Below are positions 1 to 7,985 of a stretch of DNA of 29,500 nt, piece after piece. The position numbers and the translations under genes are program-made. Below the pieces are notes generated by a model. It worked only from the letters and a program-made list of their open reading frames with translations, searched no databases and was not told the origin of the DNA. Source of the stretch: CAVPEW01 sp963703565 (GTDB taxonomy: Bacteria > Actinomycetota > Acidimicrobiia > Acidimicrobiales > VFJN01); NCBI GenBank assembly GCA_963703565.1, contig CAVPEW010000016.1, positions 1 through 29,500 on the forward strand, read 5' to 3'. How positions within the stretch are numbered: the stretch's first letter is position 1; every line of letters begins with the position of its first letter.

Positions 1-1
1 C

Positions 2-2193
2 GTGTTCCGGGCCGTGCTGGGAGGCGGCTCACCCGCCGAGCCACCGGGTTGGCTGGCGGTCTTCGCGGCGCTGTTCGTGGCCCAGGCAGTGGACACTGCC
101 GTGGTCACCGCAGCCATGACCTTCTACAGCGGCTGGCCCGGAGCGCAGCTCCTCCGGCGGGTGCTGGGTCTCGGGTTCGTCGCCACGATCGCGAACGGCG
201 GGCTCGGGCTCGCCATATGGTCCTCGGTGTGGGACCGGAGCTATCTCGGCTTGCTCGTGGTCGGGATGGCGCTGCTCTTCTACCCCCTCTACCGCGCCCA
301 CGTCAGGCTCACCGAGCGGCACAAGAACCTCGAGACGCTCCACGAGTTCACCAGGCGGCTCAACGGCGCCTCCGAGCTGCCCGAGCTCGAGACCGCCGTA
401 CTCTCCGGTGCGTGCGAGATCCTCCGAGGTGCGAGCGGGACCCTGGTGCTGCCTCCGGTCCGGCCAGGCCTGGGCGCCAGCCGTGTCTCGTACCACGACG
501 GCGTCACCGTCACCGTGGCCATCTCGCCCACCGAGGCTCGCGGAGGACGCGTCGCTGCTCATCCCAGACGGGCGGCCCCGGCTCTACGAACCTGGCCAGC
601 CGCTGCCGGGATGGCTGGCCGAGGTCGGCATCCGCGACGCCGCGGTGGCACCGATCGCCACCGAGGGCGACGGCCCGTCGGGGCTCATGGTGGTGGCCAA
701 CCGGCTGACCGAGGTCACGACCTTCGTCGATGAGGACCTGCGGTTGCTCGAGACGCTCGCCAGCCATGCGGGGGTGGCCCTCGAGAACGGGCGCCTCGTC
801 GCCGGCCTCCAGTTCGAGGCCCAGGAGCAGGCCTACCTGGCCCTGCACGACCCGGTCACGGGGCTTCCCAACCGCAGCGCGCTGGTGGCCGAGATCGGCG
901 AGGCGATCGAGCGCGCCCGCAGCGCCGAACGCAGCCTGGCCCTGGTGTTCATCGACCTCGACACGTTCAAGGAGGTGACCGACACGCTAGGCAGCTCGAC
1001 CGCCGACAAGCTCCTTTGCGCGGTCCACCGCCGCATCGAGGCGGCCCTTCCGACCGGGACCACGCTGGCCCGCTACTCGGGCGAGGAGTTCGCAGTGCTG
1101 GTCGACCACGTCGTCGCCACCGACGACGTGGTCGCCCTGGCCGAGCGGATCCACGCCGAGTTCGAGGCGCCGTTCAGCTCCGAGGCCGTCTCGCTCGTGT
1201 TGGGGGCCAGCGTCGGTGCTGCCTTCTACCCCGAGCATGCGCAGTCAGCTGACCTGCTCGTGCAGCGGGCGGATGCCGCCACCTACACGGCCCGCGTCGA
1301 CGGGTCGGGCATCGAGGTCTACTCCGCCGAGCGCGATCCGTACGCACCGCGCCGGCTGGCATTGGCCGCCGAGCTGCGCAGCGCGCTCGAACGCGGTGAG
1401 GTCGAGGTGTACTCGCAGCCAAAGGTGTCGATGGCCGACGGCCAGGTCGTTGGCGCCGAGGCGCTGGTCCGTTGGACGCACCCCCGTCTGGGCGCGATCG
1501 GGCCTGACCAGTTCATCCCCGCCGCCGAGTACACCGGAGTGATCCGCCCCCTCACCCAGTACGTGGTGCGCCACGCCCTGGCCCAGTGCCGGGACTGGCG
1601 CGACCGGGGCTACGACCTGGGCATCAGTGTGAACCTGAGCGCCCGGAACCTGTTCGACAGCCATCTGGTCGACGACATCGGCGCCCAGATCGCCGAGGCG
1701 GGAGTGCCGCCGTCGGTGCTCACTCTCGAGCTTCACCGAGTCGACCGTCATGGGCGACTCCCGTCGCTCGCTCGCAGTGCTGGAGGGTCTGAGCGGGTTG
1801 GGGGTGCACCTCTCGGTGGACGATTTCGGGACCGGTTACTCGTCGCTGTCACACCTTCGCCAGCTTCCGGTGAGCGAGCTCAAGGTCGACAAGTCCTTCG
1901 TCATGACGATGTCGTCCAACGAGCACGACGCAGTGATCGTCCGGGCCCTGATCGACCTCGGGCGCAGCCTGGGGTTGACCACCGTGGCCGAGGGGGTGGA
2001 GAGCTCGGAGGCATGGGACCTGTTGCGCTCCATGGGCTGCGAGCAGGCGCAGGGGTACCTCCTCAGTCGGCCGCTTCCGGCCGAGCAGTTCGTGCGCTGG
2101 CTCGAGCGCCAATCGGTGCGACGCATCGGCCACGACGACCACGTCGTGGCCTTCCCGGCCCAGCGGCGCTCGGCGCTCGAGCGCCAGCGCTGA
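2..2193 (+). CDS. GAF-GGDEF-EAL cyclic-di-GMP protein, 5'-partial, two frameshifts
   Basis: Probable cyclic-di-GMP phosphodiesterase at the membrane. Reading continues off the left edge. Three hydrophobic segments (about 50-130, 165-235, 240-300) precede a GAF-like stretch, a GGDEF domain and an EAL domain. The frame changes after the GAG codon at 533-535 and again after the GAG at 1728-1730; each is cured by removing one base. The GGDEF half looks catalytically dead: the signature is SGEEF, and the usual ND, GH and GD positions read TD, GS and AD. The EAL half keeps its metal and catalytic residues across the second shift: EALVRW, SVNLS, a TES motif, DDFGTGYSS, LKVDKSF, AEGVE and AQGYLLSRP. 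It is therefore either a real pseudogene or an intact phosphodiesterase with sequence errors. No neighbouring gene shares its strand. Confidence 0.85.
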
Positions 2194-2195
2194 GC

Positions 2196-2210
2196 GGCCG
2201 CACGGCGGCC
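2196..2210. terminator. GC hairpin between convergent genes
   Basis: GGCCGC-ACG-GCGGCC forms a perfect 6-bp stem with a 3-nt loop. It sits in the 25-bp gap between the converging EAL gene and SCO1664-type gene. There is no T-tract, so the terminator role is inferred from position. Confidence 0.4.
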
Positions 2211-2218
2211 AGCACAGC

Positions 2219-3040
2219 TCACACGAGTGGCCACGGGTAGCGCCGTCCCGTCCGGTCGATCGGGAACGTAGCGCTGACGGCCAGCTCCGCCGCCCGTCGG
2301 CGCAGGGCCTCGCGCTCGGATGGCTCGAGCAACTCGGCCAGCGCCTCGGGGAGCGGACCGTCCCCGAGGGCTCCGATGGCGTCGAGCAGACCCGCCGGGA
2401 CCGGCTCGCCGGCGAAGTCCCAGATGACGGTGCGCAGCTTGCACTCCTCGTGGAACATCAAGCCGTTGTCGATGGCGTGGACCCGCCCGTCGGCTCCCGC
2501 GAGGCAGTGGCCGCTCTTGCGGTCGGTGTTGTTGCCGATCAGGTCCAGGCAGCAGATCGCCTTGAGCGCGGCGTGGCGGGCCGGGTCCTCGACCAGGGTG
2601 AAGTAGTGCTGCTCGAAGTCCGAGGGCACGAAGCGCTGGAGCGAACCGATGCCCATAGGTGCGTCGTGGCGCCGAACGGTCACGGGCACCACGTGCCAGC
2701 CGAGCGCGGAGGACAGCTCGTGGGCGGCCGCCTCGCGGCGGTCGAGGCCACCGGGGAAGTCCCACAGCGGCCGTTCGCCCCGGCGGGGCTTGTAGACGGC
2801 GCGCAGGCAGAGCTTCTCGTGGGTCACGGCCACCAGGAAGGTCTGGTTGGAGCTCCACGGCATGCGTCCGACCACCTCGATCTCGCCCAGCTCGAGGACG
2901 CGACGGACCAGCGCCTCGTCGAGGTCGGCCGACCCGTCGTCGCCCAACGGGTCGGGCGGGTCCGGCCGCTCCGGCGGGCTCAGTTCATCCGCGGGCAGGC
3001 GTGGCCCTCCGGGTCCAGCGGCAGCCCGCAGAAGCGGCAC
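2219..3040 (-). CDS. SCO1664 family protein (PI3/PI4-kinase-like fold)
   Basis: A protein of up to 273 aa matching the actinobacterial SCO1664 family, which is distantly kinase-like and has no firmly assigned substrate. Recognisable blocks are AVYKPRRGERPLWDFPGGL, a typical nucleotide-binding Lys region, then DLIGNNTDRKSGH and HAIDNGLMFHEE, which resemble the kinase catalytic loop (D..N) and metal-binding D. It is last in a three-gene minus-strand set with the DUF3090 protein and the histidine phosphatase, an order conserved in many actinobacteria, often near mshC. The listed start gives a 61-bp overlap with DUF3090. The Pro-rich first 30 residues suggest that the true start is internal, for example a TTG near 2951 just after the DUF3090 stop. 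I am sure of the family and unsure of the start. Confidence 0.85.
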   Translation of the reverse strand: MPLLRAAAGPGGPRLPADELSPPERPDPPDPLGDDGSADLDEALVRRVLELGEIEVVGRMPWSSNQTFLVAVTHEKLCLRAVYKPRRGERPLWDFPGGLDRREAAAHELSSALGWHVVPVTVRRHDAPMGIGSLQRFVPSDFEQHYFTLVEDPARHAALKAICCLDLIGNNTDRKSGHCLAGADGRVHAIDNGLMFHEECKLRTVIWDFAGEPVPAGLLDAIGALGDGPLPEALAELLEPSEREALRRRAAELAVSATFPIDRTGRRYPWPLV

Positions 3041-3489
3041 GGCGGGCGGCCGGCGGAGACCAGTTCGCGGCCGCGGGTCACGAATGCAGCTACCTGCTCA
3101 CGGGTCAGGTGCAGGCGCAGCGAGGCCCCCTGAGCTTCCTCGGGGGCGTGCTCGTCGTCGGGCATCTCCTCGAAGACCACGACAATGCGATCGTCCTCGT
3201 CGTCGTAGGCCACCCCGATCGGTCCCACGACCCAGGCCCCGCCGAGGGGCTCGACCGGTTGGGCCGGGGGCGGCACAGCCGCGGCGTCGGGCTCTGGAGC
3301 AAGATCGCCCAGCAGTCCGTCGAGGTAGTCGGCCAGAGCCGCCACCTGCTGCTTCTCACAGCGCAGGGTCACCACGAGGTGGTCCTCGGCCGCTTGGACG
3401 TAGAAGACGCGCCGGCCGGGCGGACCTTCCGCCGCGGCGACGAACCAGTCCGGCGCCAGCAGGTTGAACGAGGGGTGCGGGCTGCTCAC
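2980..3489 (-). CDS. DUF3090 family protein with C-terminal zinc-ribbon-like Cys cluster
   Basis: A 169-aa DUF3090 protein of unknown function. The opening (MSSPHPSFNLLAPDWFVAAA) and the middle (FYVQAAEDHLVVTLRCEKQQ) are typical of the family. The C-terminus ends in CRFCGLPLDPEGHACP, a CxxC plus a third Cys, suggesting a small metal-binding or structural tail. Its start overlaps the phosphatase stop by 4 nt (ATGA), so the two are probably translationally coupled. Family members are known mainly from conserved context with the MSMEG_4193-type phosphatase and the SCO1664 protein. No catalytic residue can be named. Confidence 0.88.
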   Translation of the reverse strand: MSSPHPSFNLLAPDWFVAAAEGPPGRRVFYVQAAEDHLVVTLRCEKQQVAALADYLDGLLGDLAPEPDAAAVPPPAQPVEPLGGAWVVGPIGVAYDDEDDRIVVVFEEMPDDEHAPEEAQGASLRLHLTREQVAAFVTRGRELVSAGRPPCRFCGLPLDPEGHACPRMN

Positions 3490-4148
3490 GACGGTCGCAG
3501 CTCGGACAGCTCACCGGTCGAGTTGACCGCCAGCACGACGGGGGGCCCCTCGCCGTAGGCGATCGCCGATACCGAGGCGGGTGACACGACGATGCGCTGG
3601 AACAGATCGAGCGGTGTGCCCACCGCTTGGGCGACGGCAGCCTTGATCGGGTCGGCGTGGGAGACCGCGACGACGGTCTCGCCGGGGTGCATGCGGCGGA
3701 GGCGGTCGAGCGTGGTGGTGACGCGGGCCTGCATCTCGATGAACGACTCGCCCGAGGGGAACCGGAACCCGCTCGGGTTGGACTGCACCGTTCGCCACTC
3801 GGGCAGCTTGACCAGCGACGACAGCTCGGCTCCTGTCCACTCGCCGAAGTCGCACTCGAGCAGGCCGCGCTCGGCCTGCACCCTGCGCCCCGTGACGGCG
3901 CCGATCGGCTTGGCCGTCTCGCGGGTCCGCTCGAGCGGCGACGCGTAGACCGCAGCGACGGGTCGTCCCGCGGCGGCCAGCGCGGCGATGCGGGCGGCTG
4001 TGGCCTCGACCTGGGCCTTCCCCGCGTCGGACAGGTGCAGGCCCCGTGCCCGGCCCGGCAGCACCTTGCCGGTGGTGGCGGTCACGCCGTGGCGTACCAG
4101 CAGCACGAGCGTGGAGCGGGGCGGCTTGCGCCGTGTGGAGCGGGCCAT
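3486..4148 (-). CDS. Histidine phosphatase superfamily protein, MSMEG_4193 type
   Basis: A phosphoglycerate-mutase-like phosphohydrolase of 220 aa. The LLVRHGVT motif supplies the phospho-accepting His (about residue 20). The Glu of LLECDFGEWTG and the second His of VAVSHADPIKA complete the active site. The physiological substrate is unknown. It is first in the minus-strand set followed by DUF3090 (ATGA overlap) and the SCO1664 protein. I chose the ATG at 4148 (MARSTRRK); a TTG at 4160 would add four residues. Whichever is used, the gene begins back to back with the uracil-DNA glycosylase: the CATG at 4146-4149 carries ATG codons on both strands, leaving no untranslated space between the two candidate starts. 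Confidence 0.88.
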   Translation of the reverse strand: MARSTRRKPPRSTLVLLVRHGVTATTGKVLPGRARGLHLSDAGKAQVEATAARIAALAAAGRPVAAVYASPLERTRETAKPIGAVTGRRVQAERGLLECDFGEWTGAELSSLVKLPEWRTVQSNPSGFRFPSGESFIEMQARVTTTLDRLRRMHPGETVVAVSHADPIKAAVAQAVGTPLDLFQRIVVSPASVSAIAYGEGPPVVLAVNSTGELSELRPS

Positions 4149-4851
4149 GACGACTCTCAAACCTATCGTCGGGGTCGTGGGACGCCTCGACGACCTCGCG
4201 CAGGAGCTGACCTCCTGCCGCGCCTGCCCGCGCCTGGTCTCCTGGCGCGAGCAGGTCGGGCGCGAGCGCCGCGCCGCCTACCGTGACGAGACCTACTGGG
4301 CGCGCCCGGTTCCGGGCTTCGGGGACCCTCGGGCCCGCCTGGTGATCGTCGGGTTGGCGCCGGCTGCCCACGGGGCCAACCGCACCGGCCGCATGTTCAC
4401 CGGGGACCGCTCGGGCGACGTGCTGTACGCCTCGCTGCACCGTGCGGGTCTGGCATCGAGGCCCCACAGCACGGGCCGTGGCGACGGGCTCGAGCTGCGA
4501 GACACGTGGGTCACGGCCCCGGTGCGGTGCGCGCCACCGGCCAACCGCCCGACGCCGGCCGAGCGCGACCGTTGCCGACCATGGCTCGAGCGCGAGCTGG
4601 CGCTGCTGGACCGTGCCGAGGTGTTCCTGGCCCTCGGCGCGTTCGGCTTCGCCGCCCTGGCCACGATGTGGGACCTGCGGCCACGGCCCCGCTTCTCCCA
4701 CGGTGCGGCCGTGGCCCTGCCCGGGGGTCGGTGGCTGATGGGGTGCTACCACGTGAGCCAGCAGAACACCTTCACGGGCCGGCTGACGCCGACCATGCTC
4801 GACGATGTGGTCGCCCTGGCGATGGACCTCGCGGGTGTGGGGCACAGCTAG
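4147..4851 (+). CDS. Uracil-DNA glycosylase family 5 (UdgB-like), [4Fe-4S]
   Basis: A 234-aa base-excision repair enzyme that removes uracil, and probably other deaminated bases, from DNA. Motif A reads GLAPAAHGANRTGR, the family-5 form with no catalytic Asp. The C-terminal motif is HVSQQNTFTGRLT. Four cysteines (about residues 24, 27, 128, 143) match the [4Fe-4S] ligands of families 4 and 5. The ATG at 4147 overlaps the start codon of the divergent phosphatase; a GTG at 4177 (GRLDDLAQEL) is a good alternative, since many homologues begin close to the CRACPRL motif. The end of the coding region and the TAG stop lie inside a long perfect hairpin (4820-4866), which probably ends transcription. 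Confidence 0.92.
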   Translation: MTTLKPIVGVVGRLDDLAQELTSCRACPRLVSWREQVGRERRAAYRDETYWARPVPGFGDPRARLVIVGLAPAAHGANRTGRMFTGDRSGDVLYASLHRAGLASRPHSTGRGDGLELRDTWVTAPVRCAPPANRPTPAERDRCRPWLERELALLDRAEVFLALGAFGFAALATMWDLRPRPRFSHGAAVALPGGRWLMGCYHVSQQNTFTGRLTPTMLDDVVALAMDLAGVGHS

Positions 4852-4866
4852 CCGCGAGGTCCATCG
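4820..4866. terminator. Perfect 15-bp inverted repeat between convergent genes
   Basis: The left arm at 4820-4834 and the right arm at 4852-4866 pair perfectly over 15 bp (core GGACCTCGCGG / CCGCGAGGTCC). The 17-nt loop contains a further GTG...CAC pair. It covers the last codons and the stop of the glycosylase and ends 19 nt before the stop of the F420-type gene on the other strand. It probably acts as a bidirectional terminator without a T-tract, as is common in high-GC actinobacteria; the function is inferred. Confidence 0.7.
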
Positions 4867-4884
4867 GCCAAGGTCCGCTCGGCG

Positions 4885-6087
4885 TCAGCGCCGCGGGTTG
4901 CGGGGGAAGTCCACAGCGGTCGCGGGCCAGCGGTCGCGGCTCTTGGCGGCCAGCTTGTGCATCAGGGCGAGCGCCCCGGGGTCCTCGTCGCCCGGCCGGG
5001 CCACGATCGAGCCGTCGGCGATCATCCGGGCGATGATCTCGCGGCCGAGCTCGGTGCGAACGATGGTCAGCGTCCAGTCGTTGTCCTTGCCGATCCCTCC
5101 GGTGGAGATGTCGGCGTGCTCGGCGGCGAAGTCGGGGCAGTGGGTGCAGCCCTCGCGCGTCCAGGCGTGGCACTCCTTGAGCGGTATCTCGTGGTAGGCG
5201 CCGTCGTTCATCCAGATCTGGAACACGCCCTTGATGTTCATCTTGACCATGTCGTCACGGGCCAGGCCGTACTTGGTCCCGAACAGCTCGTCGAAGATCG
5301 AGTCGTCGAAGGTCTTCGAGCACAGCAGCCCGATGTTGAACACGAAGGGCTTGGAGACCTTGCCGATCCGGCGGCTCCACATCACCGGGGGCACCGAGGA
5401 CTGGCAGCTCATCCCGACCAGTGCGAGGCGCTCGAAGCCACGTTCGACGGCCTCGCGCAGGGCCAGGGTGTTGGCCGAGTAGGTGTACCGGCTGCCGGCG
5501 CCAGCGAGGACCTCCTCCCGGGTCGACGCCACGGCGGGCCTCGCCGTCCAGCTCGTGCCGTCACCTTCTAGGTGGGACACCAGGGCGGCGTCGATGTAGC
5601 CCTCTTCGAGTGCCCAGATCAGCAGAGCCGACACGAGCCCGCCGTCCTGGCCCATTCGGTGCACCATCTCTTCGCTGGCCCGGGTGAGCAGCACATCGGA
5701 GTAGACGCCGGCGGCCTCGTCGGGCCGGCGCACCCGGGCGAAGAGGTGCTCGTCCGCCATGGGCTCCCAGGCCCGGAAGCGGGGGCATGCACGGGTGCAC
5801 GAGGTGCAGCCCCGCTGGCCGTGGCCGCAGTCGTCGGCGCCGAGCTCCGCCTCGAGGTGGAAGGGCTTGTAGTGGCCGGGCCGGTGCTCGTAGCCGATCA
5901 CGTCGTGGGGGCAGGCGATGACGCAGCCGGCGCACCCTGTGCAGAGCCCCGAGGTGATCACCTCGTCGTAGAGCTCCTTCCACTGGAAGCCCCAGCGGGA
6001 CCGGTTGCCCGCCGAGAGCGCCCACGGAGCGCCAGCGGCGACTACGGGATCGGCCGGCGTCTCGGTAGCGGTCTCGGCCGTGGTCAC
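4885..6087 (-). CDS. Coenzyme F420 hydrogenase/dehydrogenase beta-subunit family protein
   Basis: A 400-aa soluble iron-sulfur flavoprotein of the FrhB family, which moves electrons between F420 or another carrier and Fe-S partners. Two ferredoxin-like clusters are visible: CTGCAGCVIACP (C49, C52, C55, C59) and CGHGQRGCTSCTRACP (C87, C94, C97, C101). The FrhB N- and C-terminal domains follow, with GQDGGLVSALLIWALEEG, VGMSCQSS and CTHCPDFAAEHADISTGGIG. No hydrogenase subunit is nearby, so hydrogenase function is unlikely; stand-alone homologues are common in F420-using actinobacteria and their substrate is not fixed by sequence. The start MTTAETATE lies 87 bp from the divergent LCP gene. Family certain, reaction uncertain. 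Confidence 0.9.
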   Translation of the reverse strand: MTTAETATETPADPVVAAGAPWALSAGNRSRWGFQWKELYDEVITSGLCTGCAGCVIACPHDVIGYEHRPGHYKPFHLEAELGADDCGHGQRGCTSCTRACPRFRAWEPMADEHLFARVRRPDEAAGVYSDVLLTRASEEMVHRMGQDGGLVSALLIWALEEGYIDAALVSHLEGDGTSWTARPAVASTREEVLAGAGSRYTYSANTLALREAVERGFERLALVGMSCQSSVPPVMWSRRIGKVSKPFVFNIGLLCSKTFDDSIFDELFGTKYGLARDDMVKMNIKGVFQIWMNDGAYHEIPLKECHAWTREGCTHCPDFAAEHADISTGGIGKDNDWTLTIVRTELGREIIARMIADGSIVARPGDEDPGALALMHKLAAKSRDRWPATAVDFPRNPRR

Positions 6088-6173
6088 GACCGCTCACGTT
6101 AGGTGCCCGGGCCGGGCGGATCGACCCGAGTGACTTCGTGGGCAGAGGCTGCCGCAGCTAGCGTGTCAGGCCC

Positions 6174-7676
6174 ATGTCGGGAGCCCACCTGCGTCGCCGC
6201 GCGGCGCGGTCGTGGCCCCAGCGGTTGGTGCTCGGCGTGGGCGCGCTGGTGGTGGTCCTGGCGTTGAGCGGAGCGGGGTTGGCGGGCTATGCCGGCTTCC
6301 GCCTGTCGCAGGTCACTCGCTACGGCGACGTGGAGGTGACCGAGGCCGGTTCGGGTGAACCTGTGAACTACCTCATCGTGGGCTCCGACAGCAGGGACGA
6401 CATCACCGCCGACGACCCCGCTGCCGAGCGCATCTTGGGCGACGACGTCGCCGGTCAGCGATCGGACACGATCATGGTGCTCCGGGTCGATCCCGACACC
6501 ACCGACGTCCACCTCCTGTCGTTGCCACGTGACCTGTGGGTGGAGCTTGCCGACGGCCACGGGCAGGCCAGGATCAACTCCGCCTACTCCAAGGGCCGCC
6601 AGGTGCTGGTCGACACGGTCGAGGAGACCTTCGGCCTCACGATCAACCACTACGTCGAGATCGACTTCGTGGCCTTCCGCGAGATCGTCGACGAGATGGG
6701 CGGCGTGCCCCTGTACTTCGACGAACCGGTGCGGGACCGCCACAGCGGCCTGGAGGTGCCCGGAGCAGGCTGCCGGCTCCTCGACGGACAGGCAGCGCTG
6801 GACTTCTCCCGGTCTCGTCACCTCGAGTACCGCGACGACCAGGGCGAATGGCACGACGACCGGACCGCGGATCTGGGTCGCATCACCCGACAGCAGGTCT
6901 TCATGCGCCGAGCGCTGTCACGCGCCCTCGATCGCGGGCTGTCCGACCCGCGACGCCTCGACGGCCTGCTGGGCGCGCTGCTTCCCAAGGTCGGCGTCGA
7001 CGAGGGGCTGCGGGTCGGCGAGATGGTGTCTCTGGCCCGACACTTCGACGACTTCGACCCGGAGCGCCTCGTGACCCAGACGGTGCCCACCGAGCCCTTC
7101 GTCACCGCCGGCGGGGCCATGGTCGAGCGGTTGGTCCCCGCTGCGGCCGAGCCCGTGCTCAACGTGTACCGCGGCCTGCCTGTGGGAGCCGTCAGCCCCG
7201 CGGCCGTGCAGGTCCGGGTTCTCAACGGCAGCGGTCGGACCGGCGAGGCGGCGGCGGTGAGCGAGGCGCTGGCCGCGATCGGCTTCGAGATGGGTGAACC
7301 GGCCACCGCCGAGGATCACCTGGCCCGCACAACCGTGCGATATGGGGCCGGGGCGCTGGCCGGCGCCCGCCTGGTGGCCGGCCACGTCACAGGAGGGGCC
7401 GCTGTCGAGGCCGACTCGGCGCTCGGGGAGGGGGAGGTGGTGCTGGTCACCGGTGAGGACCTCACGACCCTGCACCGCGATCCGGCGCCGACGGTCTGGC
7501 GCCAGGCCGCGCTGGGCGAGGACCCGCGGGGGGGCGAGCCCGGCGAGGGATCCGACGTGGCGCGACCGCGGCCGGCCGGGTCGGCCGCGGGGTCGTCGGG
7601 AGCGACCACCCCCACGACCATGCGGACCATCGGCTACAGCACCGGCGACCCACCCCCGGGCACCACCTGCGGCTGA
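6174..7676 (+). CDS. LytR-CpsA-Psr (LCP) family protein with LytR_C domain
   Basis: A 500-aa cell-envelope protein that probably transfers an undecaprenyl-linked glycopolymer onto peptidoglycan. A basic N-terminus is followed by one membrane helix (about residues 18-42). The LCP domain then follows: YLIVGSDSRDD, RSDTIMVLRVDPDT, LLSLPRDLWVEL, ARINSAYSKG, INHYVEIDFVAF and ALDFSRSRHLEYRDDQGEW. The conserved Asp and Arg residues that bind Mg2+ and pyrophosphate are in these blocks. A LytR_C region starts near VQVRVLNGSGRTGEA. The last 60 residues are Gly/Pro/Thr-rich and look disordered. The gene converges on csoR with only 21 bp between the stops. Confidence 0.93.
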   Translation: MSGAHLRRRAARSWPQRLVLGVGALVVVLALSGAGLAGYAGFRLSQVTRYGDVEVTEAGSGEPVNYLIVGSDSRDDITADDPAAERILGDDVAGQRSDTIMVLRVDPDTTDVHLLSLPRDLWVELADGHGQARINSAYSKGRQVLVDTVEETFGLTINHYVEIDFVAFREIVDEMGGVPLYFDEPVRDRHSGLEVPGAGCRLLDGQAALDFSRSRHLEYRDDQGEWHDDRTADLGRITRQQVFMRRALSRALDRGLSDPRRLDGLLGALLPKVGVDEGLRVGEMVSLARHFDDFDPERLVTQTVPTEPFVTAGGAMVERLVPAAAEPVLNVYRGLPVGAVSPAAVQVRVLNGSGRTGEAAAVSEALAAIGFEMGEPATAEDHLARTTVRYGAGALAGARLVAGHVTGGAAVEADSALGEGEVVLVTGEDLTTLHRDPAPTVWRQAALGEDPRGGEPGEGSDVARPRPAGSAAGSSGATTPTTMRTIGYSTGDPPPGTTCG

Positions 7677-7697
7677 CGTCGGGGGCGCCGTCGGCGA

Positions 7698-7985
7698 TCA
7701 GGACCGGATCAGGCGCTCGATGGCTCGGGTGGCCTCGGAGATCAGCTCGTCGACACGGGCAGGGTCGTCACCCAACGCAGCCCCCCGCACGCAGAGGCGG
7801 ACGTGCTCGTCGAGCAGGCCCACGGCGACGCTGTGCAGCGCTCGGTTCGCCGCGCTGAGCTGGGTCAGCACGTCGATGCAGTGCGCATCGGACTCGATCA
7901 TGCGCTGAAGGCCCCGGATCTGGCCCTCGATGCGCTTCAACCGAACGATGCGCTCGGCCTTGTTCGGCTCGTGGCCCGGAGCCAT
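7698..7985 (-). CDS. csoR: CsoR-family copper-sensing repressor
   Basis: A 95-aa DUF156 repressor that releases DNA when it binds Cu+. The Cu+ ligands fall at C36 (DAHCIDVL), H61 and C65 (DEHVRLC), giving the C-H-x3-C pattern and the same numbering as Mycobacterium tuberculosis CsoR. The GPNKAERIVRLKRIEGQIRGLQRM-type helix (here EPNKAERIV then LKRIEGQIRG) is characteristic. The ATG at 7985 shares a base with the copA stop (TGATG), so the repressor is made last in the copZ-copA operon. Its likely operator is the palindrome at 10664-10682, giving negative autoregulation of the whole set. Confidence 0.95.
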   Translation of the reverse strand: MAPGHEPNKAERIVRLKRIEGQIRGLQRMIESDAHCIDVLTQLSAANRALHSVAVGLLDEHVRLCVRGAALGDDPARVDELISEATRAIERLIRS

